From positions 744,001-808,000 of the forward strand of contig NZ_JAUHJR010000002.1 in assembly GCF_030412915.1 (NCBI RefSeq): a stretch of DNA of 64,000 bases, written 5' to 3'. Each line of letters begins with the position of its first letter. Position 1 is the first letter of the stretch. The notes under the pieces were generated by a model that was not told the DNA's origin, made no database searches, and saw nothing but the letters and a program-made list of their open reading frames with translations. Shown piece after piece: positions 48,205 to 57,021 of the stretch. A program made the translations under genes and the position numbers. This DNA comes from Nocardioides abyssi (GTDB taxonomy: Bacteria > Actinomycetota > Actinomycetes > Propionibacteriales > Nocardioidaceae).

Positions 48205-48714
48205 ATGCAGGTGAGGTTCGAGCGCACCGGGCACCGGCGGTATGCGGTGGCCGTGCTCCGCGAGAGGCACGGCGACCTCCGCATGGATCCGGCGCCGGGG
48301 TACTCGGAGCTGATCCCGCACGACCTGGTGCACCTGGTGGTCGAGGAGGAGCTCGGCCTGCGGAACGGGATCTTCGGACAGCTCGCCGCGGGCGGGAACG
48401 CCGGGACGTTCGTGCCGACCGAGGAGCTGCGGACGAAGGCGTGGGCACGCCGGGTGGCGCGGCGCAACAGCTCCACCGGTGCCGACATGGGGCGGTCCGA
48501 GGACCTCGCGGCCCAGGTCCACCCACGCTGGCTGCGACGCAGCGGGCACCAGCCCGGGAGCCCCGGCGTCCGTCAGGACCCTCCGCCCACCGACCTCGGC
48601 GACGCCGACCTCGACCGGGTCCTCGCCCGCCTCGACGCACTGTCGCAGCAGTGGCGCGCCGTCGAGGCCGGGGCGTCGATGACAGTCCCGTGGCGCTGGC
48701 CCGAGCGGGGGTGA
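48205..48714 (+). CDS. Conserved hypothetical protein
   Basis: 169 residues from ATG 48205. The first 75 residues look globular: VRFERTGHRRYAVAVLRERHG, then SELIPHDLVHLVVEEELGLRNGIFGQLAAGG, with an HDLVHLVVEEEL pattern (two His and Glu close together, reminiscent of a metal site). The last 90 residues are polar with a WLRRSG and LDRVLARLDALSQQWRAVEAG helix. I recognise it only as an actinobacterial hypothetical. No ribosome-binding site is obvious; TTAGCGT 10 bp upstream would allow a leaderless start. Confidence 0.75.
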   Translation: MQVRFERTGHRRYAVAVLRERHGDLRMDPAPGYSELIPHDLVHLVVEEELGLRNGIFGQLAAGGNAGTFVPTEELRTKAWARRVARRNSSTGADMGRSEDLAAQVHPRWLRRSGHQPGSPGVRQDPPPTDLGDADLDRVLARLDALSQQWRAVEAGASMTVPWRWPERG

Positions 48715-48722
48715 GGAGCACG

Positions 48723-49343
48723 ATGGAGATGCGTGCGTCGATCCTGGTCGGCGTCCTGCTCGCCCTGGGGCTGAGCGGCTGCGGCGACGGCACGCGGGCG
48801 ACCCCGACGGACGCCGGCAGCGGAGGGCGTGAGCCGACGACGGCACGGGCGCTCGCCCACGTCGCGGCCGAGCACGCCGGGACCCCGGACTCCGCGGCAC
48901 GGGAGAGCGACGCCGCGGAGGAGTTCGCCCGGGGCGGGGTCGGGGCCGAGCTCCGGTACGGCTCGACGGGTGGGTACGACGGGGACGTGCTGGTGGTGGC
49001 GGTGGGCGAGGGGCTCGACACGTCCCTCGTCGACTGCGACGCGCAGGCGACGAACTCGCTCGCCGGCTGCGTGGAGACCGACCAGGGCGTGCTGATGTGG
49101 GAGGACGAAGCGCCCGAGGAGGACCCGGGCGTGGTCTACGTGGTCGTGGAGAAGGGCGACAGCGCCGCCTTGCTGTTCTACGCCGGGCCGGCCATCACCG
49201 GCGACCCACGGGAGCTCGACCTGCCCATCTCCACTGACGTCCTGTTCGCCATCGCCGGCGACCCCCGCGTCGACGTCACCACCTCTGCCGAGGCGGTGGC
49301 CGCGGGGGCCGACCTGCCGTTCTGGCAGGACCGGAGCCGCTGA
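48723..49343 (+). CDS. Putative secreted lipoprotein
   Basis: 206 residues from ATG 48723 with GAGGAG upstream, 8 bp after the previous gene. Signal peptide with lipobox LSGC (ILVGVLLALGLSGCGDG). The mature part begins in a Thr/Ala-rich linker. The domain then reads LVVAVGEGLDTSLVDC, NSLAGCVETDQGVLMW, VVYVVVEKGDSAALLFYAG and ends in FWQDRSR. Two Cys may be bonded. No family recognised; it may be a surface protein co-transcribed with the preceding hypothetical. Confidence 0.75.
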   Translation: MEMRASILVGVLLALGLSGCGDGTRATPTDAGSGGREPTTARALAHVAAEHAGTPDSAARESDAAEEFARGGVGAELRYGSTGGYDGDVLVVAVGEGLDTSLVDCDAQATNSLAGCVETDQGVLMWEDEAPEEDPGVVYVVVEKGDSAALLFYAGPAITGDPRELDLPISTDVLFAIAGDPRVDVTTSAEAVAAGADLPFWQDRSR

Positions 49344-49528
49344 ACGGCCGGTAGGCGGGTCGCTCCCGAGGGTCGTCGGCCGGTCGTGGGCCCGTCATCG
49401 CGGTAGGGGCCCGAGCAGGGTCAAGCCGACGAGTCCGTATCAACGCCGGCCCATAGGCGGCGGGGTGGGCGCCCATGCTGAGCGGACTGAGGTGCTGGCC
49501 TGGCCGTCAACGCGCGTGGCTAGAACGC

Positions 49529-50776
49529 TCACCGACTCAAGGACCACTGGGTCACGGTGCGGGCGGGCGTCCAACCGGTGAAGGTGCCGACGGGGGCGGT
49601 GGTCTCGACCGAGAGGCGGGTCAGCTCGCCACCGTGGGTGCGGTAGGCGTCGGCGAGGAGTGACTCGGTCTCAAGCGTGACGCCGTGGACGACGAGGCGG
49701 CCGCCGGGGGCGAGGGCGTCCAGGCAGGCGCTGAGGACGCCGGGGCGGGTGGCACCGCCGCCGATGAAGATCGCGTCCGGCGCGGGGAGGGCGGCGAGGG
49801 CATCCGGGGCGCGGCCCTCGACGACGAGGAGGTCGGGGACGCCGAGGCGGGCGGCGTTCCGGGCGATACGAGCCGCGCGGTCGGGGTGGGACTCGACGGC
49901 CGTGGTCCGGCAGGTGGGGTGGGCGCGCATCCACTCGATGCCGACCGACCCGGCCCCGGCGCCGATGTCCCAGAGGTGCTGGCCGGGGGCGGGCTGGAGG
50001 CGGGCCAGGGCGGAGGCGCGGAGGTCGCGCTTGGTGAGCTGGCCGTCGTGCTCGAAGGCGTCGTCGGTCAGGCCGGCGGCCCAGGAAGACGTGGGCCAGG
50101 AGCCGGAGGCGGCGGGCAGCTCGATGGCCAGGACGTGCAGCGGCGGGACGTCGGTCGCGGGGACGGCGGTCCACGCGGACGCCGTACGGACGGTGCGGGA
50201 CTCCGAGGGAGCGCCGAGGTCGGCGAGGAGGGTGACGGTGGCGTCGGGGTGGCCGGCCTCGACGAGCAGCTCGCCGACGACGGCCGGGGTCTCCGGGCCG
50301 CTGGTCAGCAGGAGCATCCGGCGGCCGGGGGCGAGCTCGCGGAGCAGGCGCGCCTCATGGCGGCCGACGAGGGTGACGACGACCGACTCCTCGGCCGACC
50401 AGCCCATTCGGGCGCGGGCGAGGGCGACCGACGAGACGGCGGGGACCACCCGCACGGAGGACGGGCCGAGCAGGCGGACGAGCGTCGTGCCGATGCCCGA
50501 CACCATCGGGTCGCCTGAGGCCAGAGCGACCACGCGGCGGCCGCGGAGGTCGTCGAGGAACGCGGGGAGGGCGTCGGCGAGCGGGGAGGGCCAGGGGAGC
50601 CGCTGCTGGCCCGGTACGTCGGGCTGGTCGGCCAGGTGGCGCCGGCCGCCGAGCAGCACGTCGGCGTCGCGGACCAGGCCGGCGGCGTACTCGTCCAGGC
50701 GCCCGTCCGCCCCGACGCCGACGACGGTGACCACCGGCTCGCTGTCCACGTCGGGCGGGGGAGTCGGGTCGGGCAC
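49529..50776 (-). CDS. cobL: Precorrin-6Y C5,15-methyltransferase (decarboxylating)
   Basis: 415 residues from GTG 50776, which would be nearly leaderless behind a TAGCGT -10 (50790-50785, minus). An upstream GTG at 50800 is possible. The N-terminal CbiE domain (VVTVVGVGADGRLDEYAAGLV, VVALASGDPMVSGIGTTLVRLLG) methylates C-5. The C-terminal CbiT domain (LTKRDLRASALARLQPAPGQHLWDIGAGAGSVGIEW, IFIGGGATRPGVL) methylates C-15 and decarboxylates. It is divergent from riboswitch 2 and its operon and has no aptamer of its own. Confidence 0.93.
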   Translation of the reverse strand: MPDPTPPPDVDSEPVVTVVGVGADGRLDEYAAGLVRDADVLLGGRRHLADQPDVPGQQRLPWPSPLADALPAFLDDLRGRRVVALASGDPMVSGIGTTLVRLLGPSSVRVVPAVSSVALARARMGWSAEESVVVTLVGRHEARLLRELAPGRRMLLLTSGPETPAVVGELLVEAGHPDATVTLLADLGAPSESRTVRTASAWTAVPATDVPPLHVLAIELPAASGSWPTSSWAAGLTDDAFEHDGQLTKRDLRASALARLQPAPGQHLWDIGAGAGSVGIEWMRAHPTCRTTAVESHPDRAARIARNAARLGVPDLLVVEGRAPDALAALPAPDAIFIGGGATRPGVLSACLDALAPGGRLVVHGVTLETESLLADAYRTHGGELTRLSVETTAPVGTFTGWTPARTVTQWSLSR

Positions 50777-50793
50777 GGGGCCGGACGCTATCG

Positions 50794-50810
50794 TCCTCAC
50801 ACAACGTGAG
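50794..50810. promoter_or_regulatory. Palindrome between cobL and riboswitch 2
   Basis: CCTCAC-ACAAC-GTGAGG lies between the predicted minus-strand cobL start region and the + strand aptamer. It could be a shared operator. Confidence 0.4.
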
Positions 50811-50824
50811 GTGCCCCTGCGGCC

Positions 50825-50960
50825 CAACCATCGTCACGCGGTGGGGACGGACAACGGGGAGAATCTGGGAAGCCGGTGAGATTCCGGCACAGGCCCGCTG
50901 CGGTGAACCGAGCACTCCACCAGGAGTGACCCGGCAAGTCCGAAGACCGGCCTCGCGTCG
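50825..50960 (+). promoter_or_regulatory. Cobalamin riboswitch 2 (short form) upstream of cobaltochelatase-like gene
   Basis: GGGAAGCCGGTGAGATTCCGGCACAGGCCCGC-type core from 50867, TGCGGTGAA, then only about 30 nt before the B12 box AAGTCCGAAGACCGGCC (50936-50952). The GCCACTG and TGGGAAGGC blocks of the long class are absent, so this is the shorter variant class. It lies 30 bp before GTG 50992. Confidence 0.9.
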
Positions 50961-50991
50961 CCATCCATGGCCAAGCGAGCGGGAGCCTCAC

Positions 50992-53205
50992 GTGCCAACG
51001 ACGTACCCCTTTTCTGCCGTTGTCGGTTGCTACGAGCTGGTGGGCACGTCACCGGGTCTCGACGACGCTCGCCAGGGCTCGCTGCTCGACCAGCGGGGTG
51101 GTCTCGACGACGCTCGCCAGGGCTCGCTGCTCGACCAGCGGGGTGGTCTCGACGACGCTCGCCAGGGCTCGCTGCTCGAACGGCGGGTGCACCTGGAGCC
51201 CATGGGGCTCGCGCTGGTCCTGACCGCGATCGACCCGGCCATCGGCGGGGTGCTCGTGCGCGGCGAGAAGGGCACCGCGAAGTCCACCGCCGTGCGCGGT
51301 CTCGCCGAGGTGCTGCCGGAGGTCGAGGTGCACGAGGGCGACCGGTTCTCCGCCGACCCGCGGGACCCCGCCGCGACCTCGCCGGACGGACCGTTCGAGG
51401 CCAGGGCGCGCGTGCGCCGGCCCGCGCGTCTCGTCGAGCTGCCCGTCGGCGCCACCGAGGACCGCCTGCTCGGCTCCATCCAGCTCGAGAAGGCGCTGAC
51501 CTCCGGCGCCGTCGAGGTCGAGCCCGGCCTGCTGGCGCGAGCGCACCGCGGCGTGCTCTACGTCGACGAGGTCAATTTGCTCCACGACCACCTCGTCGAC
51601 CTGCTCCTCGACGCCGCCGCCACCGGCAGCGTGAGCGTCGAGCGGGACGGGATCTCGCTGCACCACGCGGCTCGCTTCGTCCTCATCGGGACGATGAACC
51701 CCGAGGAGGGCGAGCTCCGCCCGCAGCTGCTCGACCGGTTCGGCCTGACCGTCGAGGTGGCCGCTCCGCGCGACCCGGCCCTCCGGGTCGAGGTGGTGCG
51801 CCGCCGGCTCGCCTTCGACGCCGACCCCGAGGCCTTCGTCGAGCAGTACGCCGCCCGGCAGGCCGACCTGACCCGGCGCATCGCCGACGCCCGCTCGCGG
51901 GTCGGCTCGGTCGTGGTCACCGACGCCGCCCTGCTCAAGGTCGCGGAGGTGTGCGCGGCTTTCGAGGTCGACGGCCTGCGCGCCGACATCGTCACCACCC
52001 GCACCGCCGCCGCCCACGCCGCCTGGGTCGGTCGCGAGCGGGTGACGCTGGCCGACGTCCGGGCCGCCGCGCTGCTGGCGCTGCCGCACCGGCGCCGGCG
52101 CAACCCCTTCGACGCGCCCGGCCTCGACGAGGACCTGCTCGACCGGATCCTCGGCGACGAGGAGCTGCCCGAGCCGGACCCCGAGCCGGACCCCGACCCC
52201 GACCCGCAGCCCGACCCGCCCGGAGGCGGCGACGACCCGCAGGGGGAGGCCCCGGAGACGGACGGCCCCGACAGCCCGAGCCACGAGGACCAGGCCGCTG
52301 AGCCCGAGCCCGAGGACCAGCCCGCCCCGCAGGCCCGGCCCGCGCCGAGCGGCAGCGGCGGCGACCAGGCGGCCGCGCGGGCCGGCGCGGCGTACCGCCC
52401 CCGGTTGCTGACCGTGGACGGCCTCGGCGAGGGGACCCCGGGTCGCCGGAGCCGCGCCCGCGGTGCGAGCGGCCGGCGCGTCGGCGCCGGGACGGGTCAC
52501 GGCTCCCTGCACCTGGTCGAGACGATCCGCGCGGCCGCCGAGCGGTCGGCCCGGGAGCGCAGCGGCACGACCGGCGGTCGGGTCCGGCTGCGGCCGACCG
52601 ACCTGCGGACCGCCGTCCGCGAGGGACGCGAGGCGAACCTGCTGCTCTTCTGCGTCGACGCCTCCGGGTCGATGGCGGCCCGCCGCCGGATGAGCCAGGT
52701 CAAGGCGGCCGTGCTGTCGCTGCTGACCGACGCCTACCGGCGCCGCGACAAGGTCGCGATGGTCGGGTTCCGTGGCCGGGAGGCGCAGCTGCTGCTGCCC
52801 CCGACCGGCTCGGTCGAGGTGGCCGCCGCGCTGCTGGGCGACCTGCCGTCCGGCGGGCGGACGCCGCTCGCCGAGGGCCTGCTCGAGGCCGACCGGGTGC
52901 TGCGCCGCGAGCACCTGCGCGACCCGCGCCTGCGGCCCCTGCTGGTGCTGGTCACCGACGGCCGCGCCACCGCCGGCGCGGACGCCGTCGAGCGCTCCCG
53001 CCTGGCCGCGGCGCACCTCGCCGCCCGCGGGACGCCGGCGGTCGTCGTCGACTGCGAGCAGGGGCCGATGCGGCTGGGGCTGGGGCGCACGCTCGCCGGC
53101 CACCTGCGCGCCGAGCACGTGCCGATGGAGCAGGTCAGCGCCGACGGCCTCGTCGACGTCGTCAGCAGCCGGTCGGCGGGCCGGTCCCCGGGGCGCGTCG
53201 CCTGA
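50992..53205 (+). CDS. ChlI-ChlD fused chelatase subunit (cobaltochelatase-associated) with repeat insertion
   Basis: 737 residues from GTG 50992 (GGGAG upstream). The N-terminal AAA+ ChlI-like domain starts YPFSAVVG and resumes at MGLALVLTAIDPAIGG. Walker A is GEKGTAKST (K97), Walker B VLYVDEVNLL, sensor LIGTMNPEEGELRPQLLDRFGL. An acidic Pro-rich linker (about 395-460) leads to a von Willebrand A domain with MIDAS DASGS (D556). Such fusions are motor subunits for CobN-type cobalt chelation. About 57 extra residues, mostly three copies of a 15-residue repeat (GLDDARQGSLLDQRG), split the region before Walker A. It overlaps cobA by one base. Confidence 0.92.
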   Translation: MPTTYPFSAVVGCYELVGTSPGLDDARQGSLLDQRGGLDDARQGSLLDQRGGLDDARQGSLLERRVHLEPMGLALVLTAIDPAIGGVLVRGEKGTAKSTAVRGLAEVLPEVEVHEGDRFSADPRDPAATSPDGPFEARARVRRPARLVELPVGATEDRLLGSIQLEKALTSGAVEVEPGLLARAHRGVLYVDEVNLLHDHLVDLLLDAAATGSVSVERDGISLHHAARFVLIGTMNPEEGELRPQLLDRFGLTVEVAAPRDPALRVEVVRRRLAFDADPEAFVEQYAARQADLTRRIADARSRVGSVVVTDAALLKVAEVCAAFEVDGLRADIVTTRTAAAHAAWVGRERVTLADVRAAALLALPHRRRRNPFDAPGLDEDLLDRILGDEELPEPDPEPDPDPDPQPDPPGGGDDPQGEAPETDGPDSPSHEDQAAEPEPEDQPAPQARPAPSGSGGDQAAARAGAAYRPRLLTVDGLGEGTPGRRSRARGASGRRVGAGTGHGSLHLVETIRAAAERSARERSGTTGGRVRLRPTDLRTAVREGREANLLLFCVDASGSMAARRRMSQVKAAVLSLLTDAYRRRDKVAMVGFRGREAQLLLPPTGSVEVAAALLGDLPSGGRTPLAEGLLEADRVLRREHLRDPRLRPLLVLVTDGRATAGADAVERSRLAAAHLAARGTPAVVVDCEQGPMRLGLGRTLAGHLRAEHVPMEQVSADGLVDVVSSRSAGRSPGRVA
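51055..51188 (+). repeat. Three in-frame 45-bp tandem repeats inside the chelatase gene
   Basis: Copies at 51055-51099, 51100-51144 and 51145-51188 (the last 44 bp and diverged at its end). The unit begins GGTCTCGACGACGCTCG and ends CTGCTCGACCAGCGGGGT, like the GGTCTCGA...TCGACCA-type repeats seen between genes in Nocardioides-like genomes. Length 45 keeps the frame. Confidence 0.93.
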
Positions 53206-53969
53206 TGGGCACGCTCGCACCCCTGCGGCCAGGCACCGTCACGCTGGTCGCGGGCGGACCCGGCGACGCCGGGCTGATGACCGTCGCCGGCCGTGCCGCG
53301 GTCGAGCAGGCCGACGTGCTGCTCGTCGACCACCTCGCCCCGCAGGAGGCACTCGCCTGGGCCCGGCCCGACGCCGAGGTGCTCGACGTCGCCAAGCTGC
53401 CGCGCGGGCGGACCACCCCGCAGGAGCGGATCAACGAGCTGCTGGTGACCCACGCGCGGGCCGGGCGGCGCGTCGTCCGGCTCAAGGGCGGCGACGGGTT
53501 CGTCTTCGGCCGCGGCATGGAGGAGGTGCTCGCCTGCGCCGAGGCCGGCGTCGACACCCGGGTCCTGCCGGGGGTCAGCTCCGCCGTCGCCGTGCCCGCG
53601 CTCGCCGGCATCCCGGTCACCCACCGCGGCGTCGTGCACGGCTTCAGCGTCATCTCCGGCCACGTGCCGCCGGGGCACCCGACCTGCACGCTCGACTACA
53701 CCGCGCTGGCGCGCTCCGGCACCACGCTCGTGGTGCTCATGGGCGTCGCGAACCTCGCCGCGATCGCGGGCGAGCTGCTCACTCACGGCGTGCCCGGACG
53801 CACGCCGGCGGCGGTCGTCGCCCGCGGCGGCCACCCCGACCAGGAGGTGCGCGTCGCGACGCTCGCCACCGTCGCCGACGCCGCGGCCGGCATCGGTCCG
53901 CCCGCCGTCACCGTCATCGGCGAGGTCGCCGCCTTCGCGACCACCCGACAGCTCGAGGAGATCCGCTGA
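53205..53969 (+). CDS. cobA: Uroporphyrinogen-III C-methyltransferase
   Basis: 254 residues; ATG 53205 overlaps the preceding stop. SUMT signatures: VTLVAGGPGDAGLMTVAGRAAVEQADVLLVD, VVRLKGGDGFVFGRGMEEVLA, VLPGVSSAVAVPALAGIPVTHRG, and TLVVLMGVANLAAIA. It makes precorrin-2 from uroporphyrinogen III, the first step towards both siroheme and corrin. GGPGDAG departs slightly from the usual GxGPGDPxL. It is coupled to cobO. Confidence 0.93.
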   Translation: MGTLAPLRPGTVTLVAGGPGDAGLMTVAGRAAVEQADVLLVDHLAPQEALAWARPDAEVLDVAKLPRGRTTPQERINELLVTHARAGRRVVRLKGGDGFVFGRGMEEVLACAEAGVDTRVLPGVSSAVAVPALAGIPVTHRGVVHGFSVISGHVPPGHPTCTLDYTALARSGTTLVVLMGVANLAAIAGELLTHGVPGRTPAAVVARGGHPDQEVRVATLATVADAAAGIGPPAVTVIGEVAAFATTRQLEEIR

Positions 53970-54583
53970 TGCCCCAGGGACAGCCGCTCACCGTCCCCGA
54001 CGACGGGCTGACCACCCGCCAGCGCCGCAACCGGCCGCTGCTGATGGTCCACACCGGCGACGGCAAAGGGAAGTCGACCGCCGCGTTCGGCCTCGCGATC
54101 CGCGGGTGGAACCAGGGCTGGCGGGTCGGTGTCTTCCAGTTCGTGAAGTCCGCCAAGTGGCGCATCGGCGAGCAGACCGTGCTCGAGCGCCTCGGCGACC
54201 TGCACGAGCAGACCGGCGAGGGCGGCCCCGTCGAGTGGCACAAGATGGGCGCCGGCTGGTCGTGGACCAGGAAACAGGGCGACGCCGAGGACCACGCCCG
54301 CGCCGCCGCCGAGGGCTGGGCCGAGATCAAGCGCCGGCTCGCCGCGGGGGCGCACGACCTCTACGTCCTCGACGAGTTCACCTACCCGATCGCCTGGGGC
54401 TGGGTCGACCTCGACGACGTGGTCACCACGCTGCGCGACCGCCCGGGTCGCCAGCACGTCGTCGTCACCGGCCGCCGCGCCGCCCCCGAGCTGCTCGAGG
54501 TCGCCGACCTGGTCACCGAGATGACCAAGGTCAAGCACCCCATGGACGTCGGCCAGAAGGGCCAGCGGGGGATCGAGTGGTGA
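53969..54583 (+). CDS. cobO: Cob(I)yrinic acid a,c-diamide adenosyltransferase
   Basis: 204 residues from ATG 53969, overlapping the cobA stop. CobO/BtuR: P-loop LMVHTGDGKGKSTAAFGLAIRGWNQGWRVGVFQFVKSAKWRIGE, EWHKMGAGWSW, LYVLDEFTYPIAWGWVDLDDVV, HVVVTGRRAAPELLEVADLVTEM, KHPMDVGQKGQRGIEW at the terminus. It adds the upper adenosyl ligand. The complete family sequence is present. Confidence 0.96.
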   Translation: MPQGQPLTVPDDGLTTRQRRNRPLLMVHTGDGKGKSTAAFGLAIRGWNQGWRVGVFQFVKSAKWRIGEQTVLERLGDLHEQTGEGGPVEWHKMGAGWSWTRKQGDAEDHARAAAEGWAEIKRRLAAGAHDLYVLDEFTYPIAWGWVDLDDVVTTLRDRPGRQHVVVTGRRAAPELLEVADLVTEMTKVKHPMDVGQKGQRGIEW

Positions 54584-57021
54584 CCCCGCCCGCGACCGCC
54601 CTCCCGCGCGTGGTCGTCGCCGCCCCCGGCACCGGCCAGGGCAAGACCACCATCGCCACCGGACTGATGGCCGCGCTCCGCGCCCGCGGGCTCGAGGTCT
54701 CCGGGCACAAGGTCGGACCCGACTACATCGACCCCGGCTACCACGCCCTCGCCACCGGGCGCCCCGGGCGCAACCTCGACCCCCACCTGGTGGGCGAGGA
54801 GCGCATCGCCCCGCTGCTGCTCCACGGTGCCCGCGGCGCGGACGTCGCGGTCGTCGAGGGCGTCATGGGCCTGCACGACGGACGGCTCGGCACCGACGGC
54901 TTCGCGTCCACGGCGCACGTCGCCGCCCTCACCCGCGCCCCGGTCGTGCTCGTCGTCGACATCGCGCGGATGTCGCGGTCGGTCGGCGCGCTGGTAGCCG
55001 GCATGGCGGCGTACGACCCGGCCGTGGAGGTGGTCGGCGTCGTCCTCAACCGGGCCGGCTCGCCCCGCAACGTCGAGGAGGTACGCCGCTCGCTGCACCT
55101 GCCCGTGCTCGGCGTCGTGCCGCGGGAGGAGTCGCTGCTGACCCCCTCGCGCCACCTCGGCCTGGTGCCGGCCGCCGAGCGGGACGAGGCCGCGGACCTG
55201 GTCGCCCGCCTCGGCGATCACGTCGCGCGCCACGTCGACCTGGACGCGGTGCTCGAGGTGGCCCGCGCCGCTCCCGACCTCGGCGCGACGCCGTGGGACC
55301 CGGCGCGCGAGGTCATCGCGGTGGCGGGCGAGCCGGTCGTGGCGGTGGCGGCGGGCGCCGCGTTCACCTTCGCCTACGCCGAGACCGAGGAGCTGCTCAC
55401 GGCCGCGGGGTGCCGGGTCGCGCGGTTCGACCCACTGGTCGACCCCGCCCTCCCCGAGGGCACCCGGGCGCTCCTGCTCGGCGGCGGGTTCCCCGAGGTG
55501 CACGCGCGTCGGCTCGCCGACAACACGCCGCTGCTGGCGCAGGTGCGTGACGCGGTGCGCGGCGGGCTGCCGACGGTCGCCGAGTGCGCCGGGATGCTCT
55601 ACCTGCTCGACTCCCTCGACGACACCCCGATGGCCGGCGTGATCGGCACCGACGCGGCCATGTCCGAGCGGCTGGTGCTGCGCTACCCGGTCGCCCGCGC
55701 GGCCGGGGACAACCTGCTGGCCCGGGCGGGGGAGGAGGTGCGGGGCCACGAGTTCCACCGCACCGCGCTGCGCCGCGCCGCCCGTGGGTGGACGCCGGCC
55801 TGGGAGGTCGACCGCGAGCTCATCGGCGTCGCCTCGCCGACCCTGCACGCGTCGTACCTGCACCTGCACTGGGCCGGCCACCCCCCGCTCGCGCAGCGGT
55901 TCGCCGAGGCGGCCGCCGCCGCGGCCCCCGCACCGGCCGCGACCGCGCCCCTTCCCGTGGTGGCGACGCCCGAGGCGCCGGCCGTCGACCCGCTCGCCCA
56001 GCCGCTGCTCCACCACGGCGACCGCGAGGTCGGCCCCGGGCTGCTGGACCTCGCCGTCAACGTCCACGCCGAACGGCGACCGGCCTGGCTGGAGCAGGCC
56101 CTCGCGGAGGGGGTCCGCGCGTCCACGAGCTACCCCGACCCCGCCCCTGCCCGCGCCGCCATCGCCGCGCTGCACGGGCGCCGGCCCGACGAGGTGCTGG
56201 TGACCGCCGGCGCCGCCGAGGCCTTCGAGCTCGTCGCCCGGTGGAAGCAGTGGCGCCACGTCGTCGTCGTGCACCCGCAGTTCACCGAGCCGCACGCCGC
56301 CCTCGAGCGGGCCGGCCACCAGGTGACCGTGGTGCACTGCCGCGCCGAGGACGGCTACCGGCTCGACCCGGACGCCGTCCCCGACGACGCCGACCTCGTC
56401 GTCCTCGGCAACCCGACCAACCCCACCGGCGTCCTGCACCCGGCCGCCGACGTCCTGCGGCTGCGCCGGCCCAAACGGGTCGTGCTCGTCGACGAGGCGT
56501 TCATGGACACCGTCGCCGGCGAGGGCGAGTCCCTCGTGCGCGACCGGCGCCGCGGGCTGCTCGTCGTGCGCAGCCTGACCAAGCACTGGTCGGTGCCGGG
56601 GATCCGGGTGGGGTACGTCGTCGGCAGCGAGCGCAGCATCGCCGGCCTCGCCGCCCGCCAGGTGCCGTGGTCGGTCTCGACGCCGGCGGTCCACGCCGCC
56701 CTGGCCTGCACCGGCCCGGCCGCCGCCGCCGAGGCGACCCGCCGGGCCGAGCGGATCGCGGCCTGGCGCGCGGTGCTGCTCGCCGGCCTCGCCGAGCGGG
56801 CCGTCGAGGCGGTCGCCTCGCAGGCCTCCTTCGTGCTGGCCCGCCTCGGGGAGGGCACGCGGGAGGCGCTGCGCGAGCAGGGCGTGGCCGTGCGCCGCGC
56901 CGACACCTTCCCAGGGCTCGACGGCTCCTGGGCGCGGATCGCCGTGCGCCCGCCCGCCACCACCGCGGTGCTGCTCGACGCGCTGGACGAGGTGCTCGAC
57001 CGTGGCCGGGTCCCGGCCTGA
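54580..57021 (+). CDS. cobBC: CobB-CobC fusion: cobyrinate a,c-diamide synthase plus PLP aminotransferase-like domain
   Basis: 813 residues from GTG 54580. Residues 1-450 are CobB/CbiA: P-loop VAAPGTGQGKTTIATGLM, GHKVGPDYIDPGYH, VVEGVMGLHDG, then a class I glutamine amidotransferase with Cys336 in AECAGMLYLLD and RGHEFHRTAL. An Ala/Pro linker (about 445-480) joins a CobC/CobD-type aminotransferase: VNVHAERRPAWL, ASTSYPDPAPARAAIA, VVLGNPTNPTGVLHP, Lys668 in SLTKHWSVPGIRVGY. The second half should make or supply (R)-1-amino-2-propanol phosphate from threonine phosphate. Fusing a hydrogenobyrinate amidase to the aminopropanol-arm enzyme is unusual. It overlaps cobD by 20 bp. Confidence 0.92.
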   Translation: MTPPATALPRVVVAAPGTGQGKTTIATGLMAALRARGLEVSGHKVGPDYIDPGYHALATGRPGRNLDPHLVGEERIAPLLLHGARGADVAVVEGVMGLHDGRLGTDGFASTAHVAALTRAPVVLVVDIARMSRSVGALVAGMAAYDPAVEVVGVVLNRAGSPRNVEEVRRSLHLPVLGVVPREESLLTPSRHLGLVPAAERDEAADLVARLGDHVARHVDLDAVLEVARAAPDLGATPWDPAREVIAVAGEPVVAVAAGAAFTFAYAETEELLTAAGCRVARFDPLVDPALPEGTRALLLGGGFPEVHARRLADNTPLLAQVRDAVRGGLPTVAECAGMLYLLDSLDDTPMAGVIGTDAAMSERLVLRYPVARAAGDNLLARAGEEVRGHEFHRTALRRAARGWTPAWEVDRELIGVASPTLHASYLHLHWAGHPPLAQRFAEAAAAAAPAPAATAPLPVVATPEAPAVDPLAQPLLHHGDREVGPGLLDLAVNVHAERRPAWLEQALAEGVRASTSYPDPAPARAAIAALHGRRPDEVLVTAGAAEAFELVARWKQWRHVVVVHPQFTEPHAALERAGHQVTVVHCRAEDGYRLDPDAVPDDADLVVLGNPTNPTGVLHPAADVLRLRRPKRVVLVDEAFMDTVAGEGESLVRDRRRGLLVVRSLTKHWSVPGIRVGYVVGSERSIAGLAARQVPWSVSTPAVHAALACTGPAAAAEATRRAERIAAWRAVLLAGLAERAVEAVASQASFVLARLGEGTREALREQGVAVRRADTFPGLDGSWARIAVRPPATTAVLLDALDEVLDRGRVPA

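Noticed and set aside
51055-51188. Possible CRISPR array
   Set aside because: Three back-to-back 45-bp units without spacers and in frame with a protein; tandem repeat, not CRISPR.
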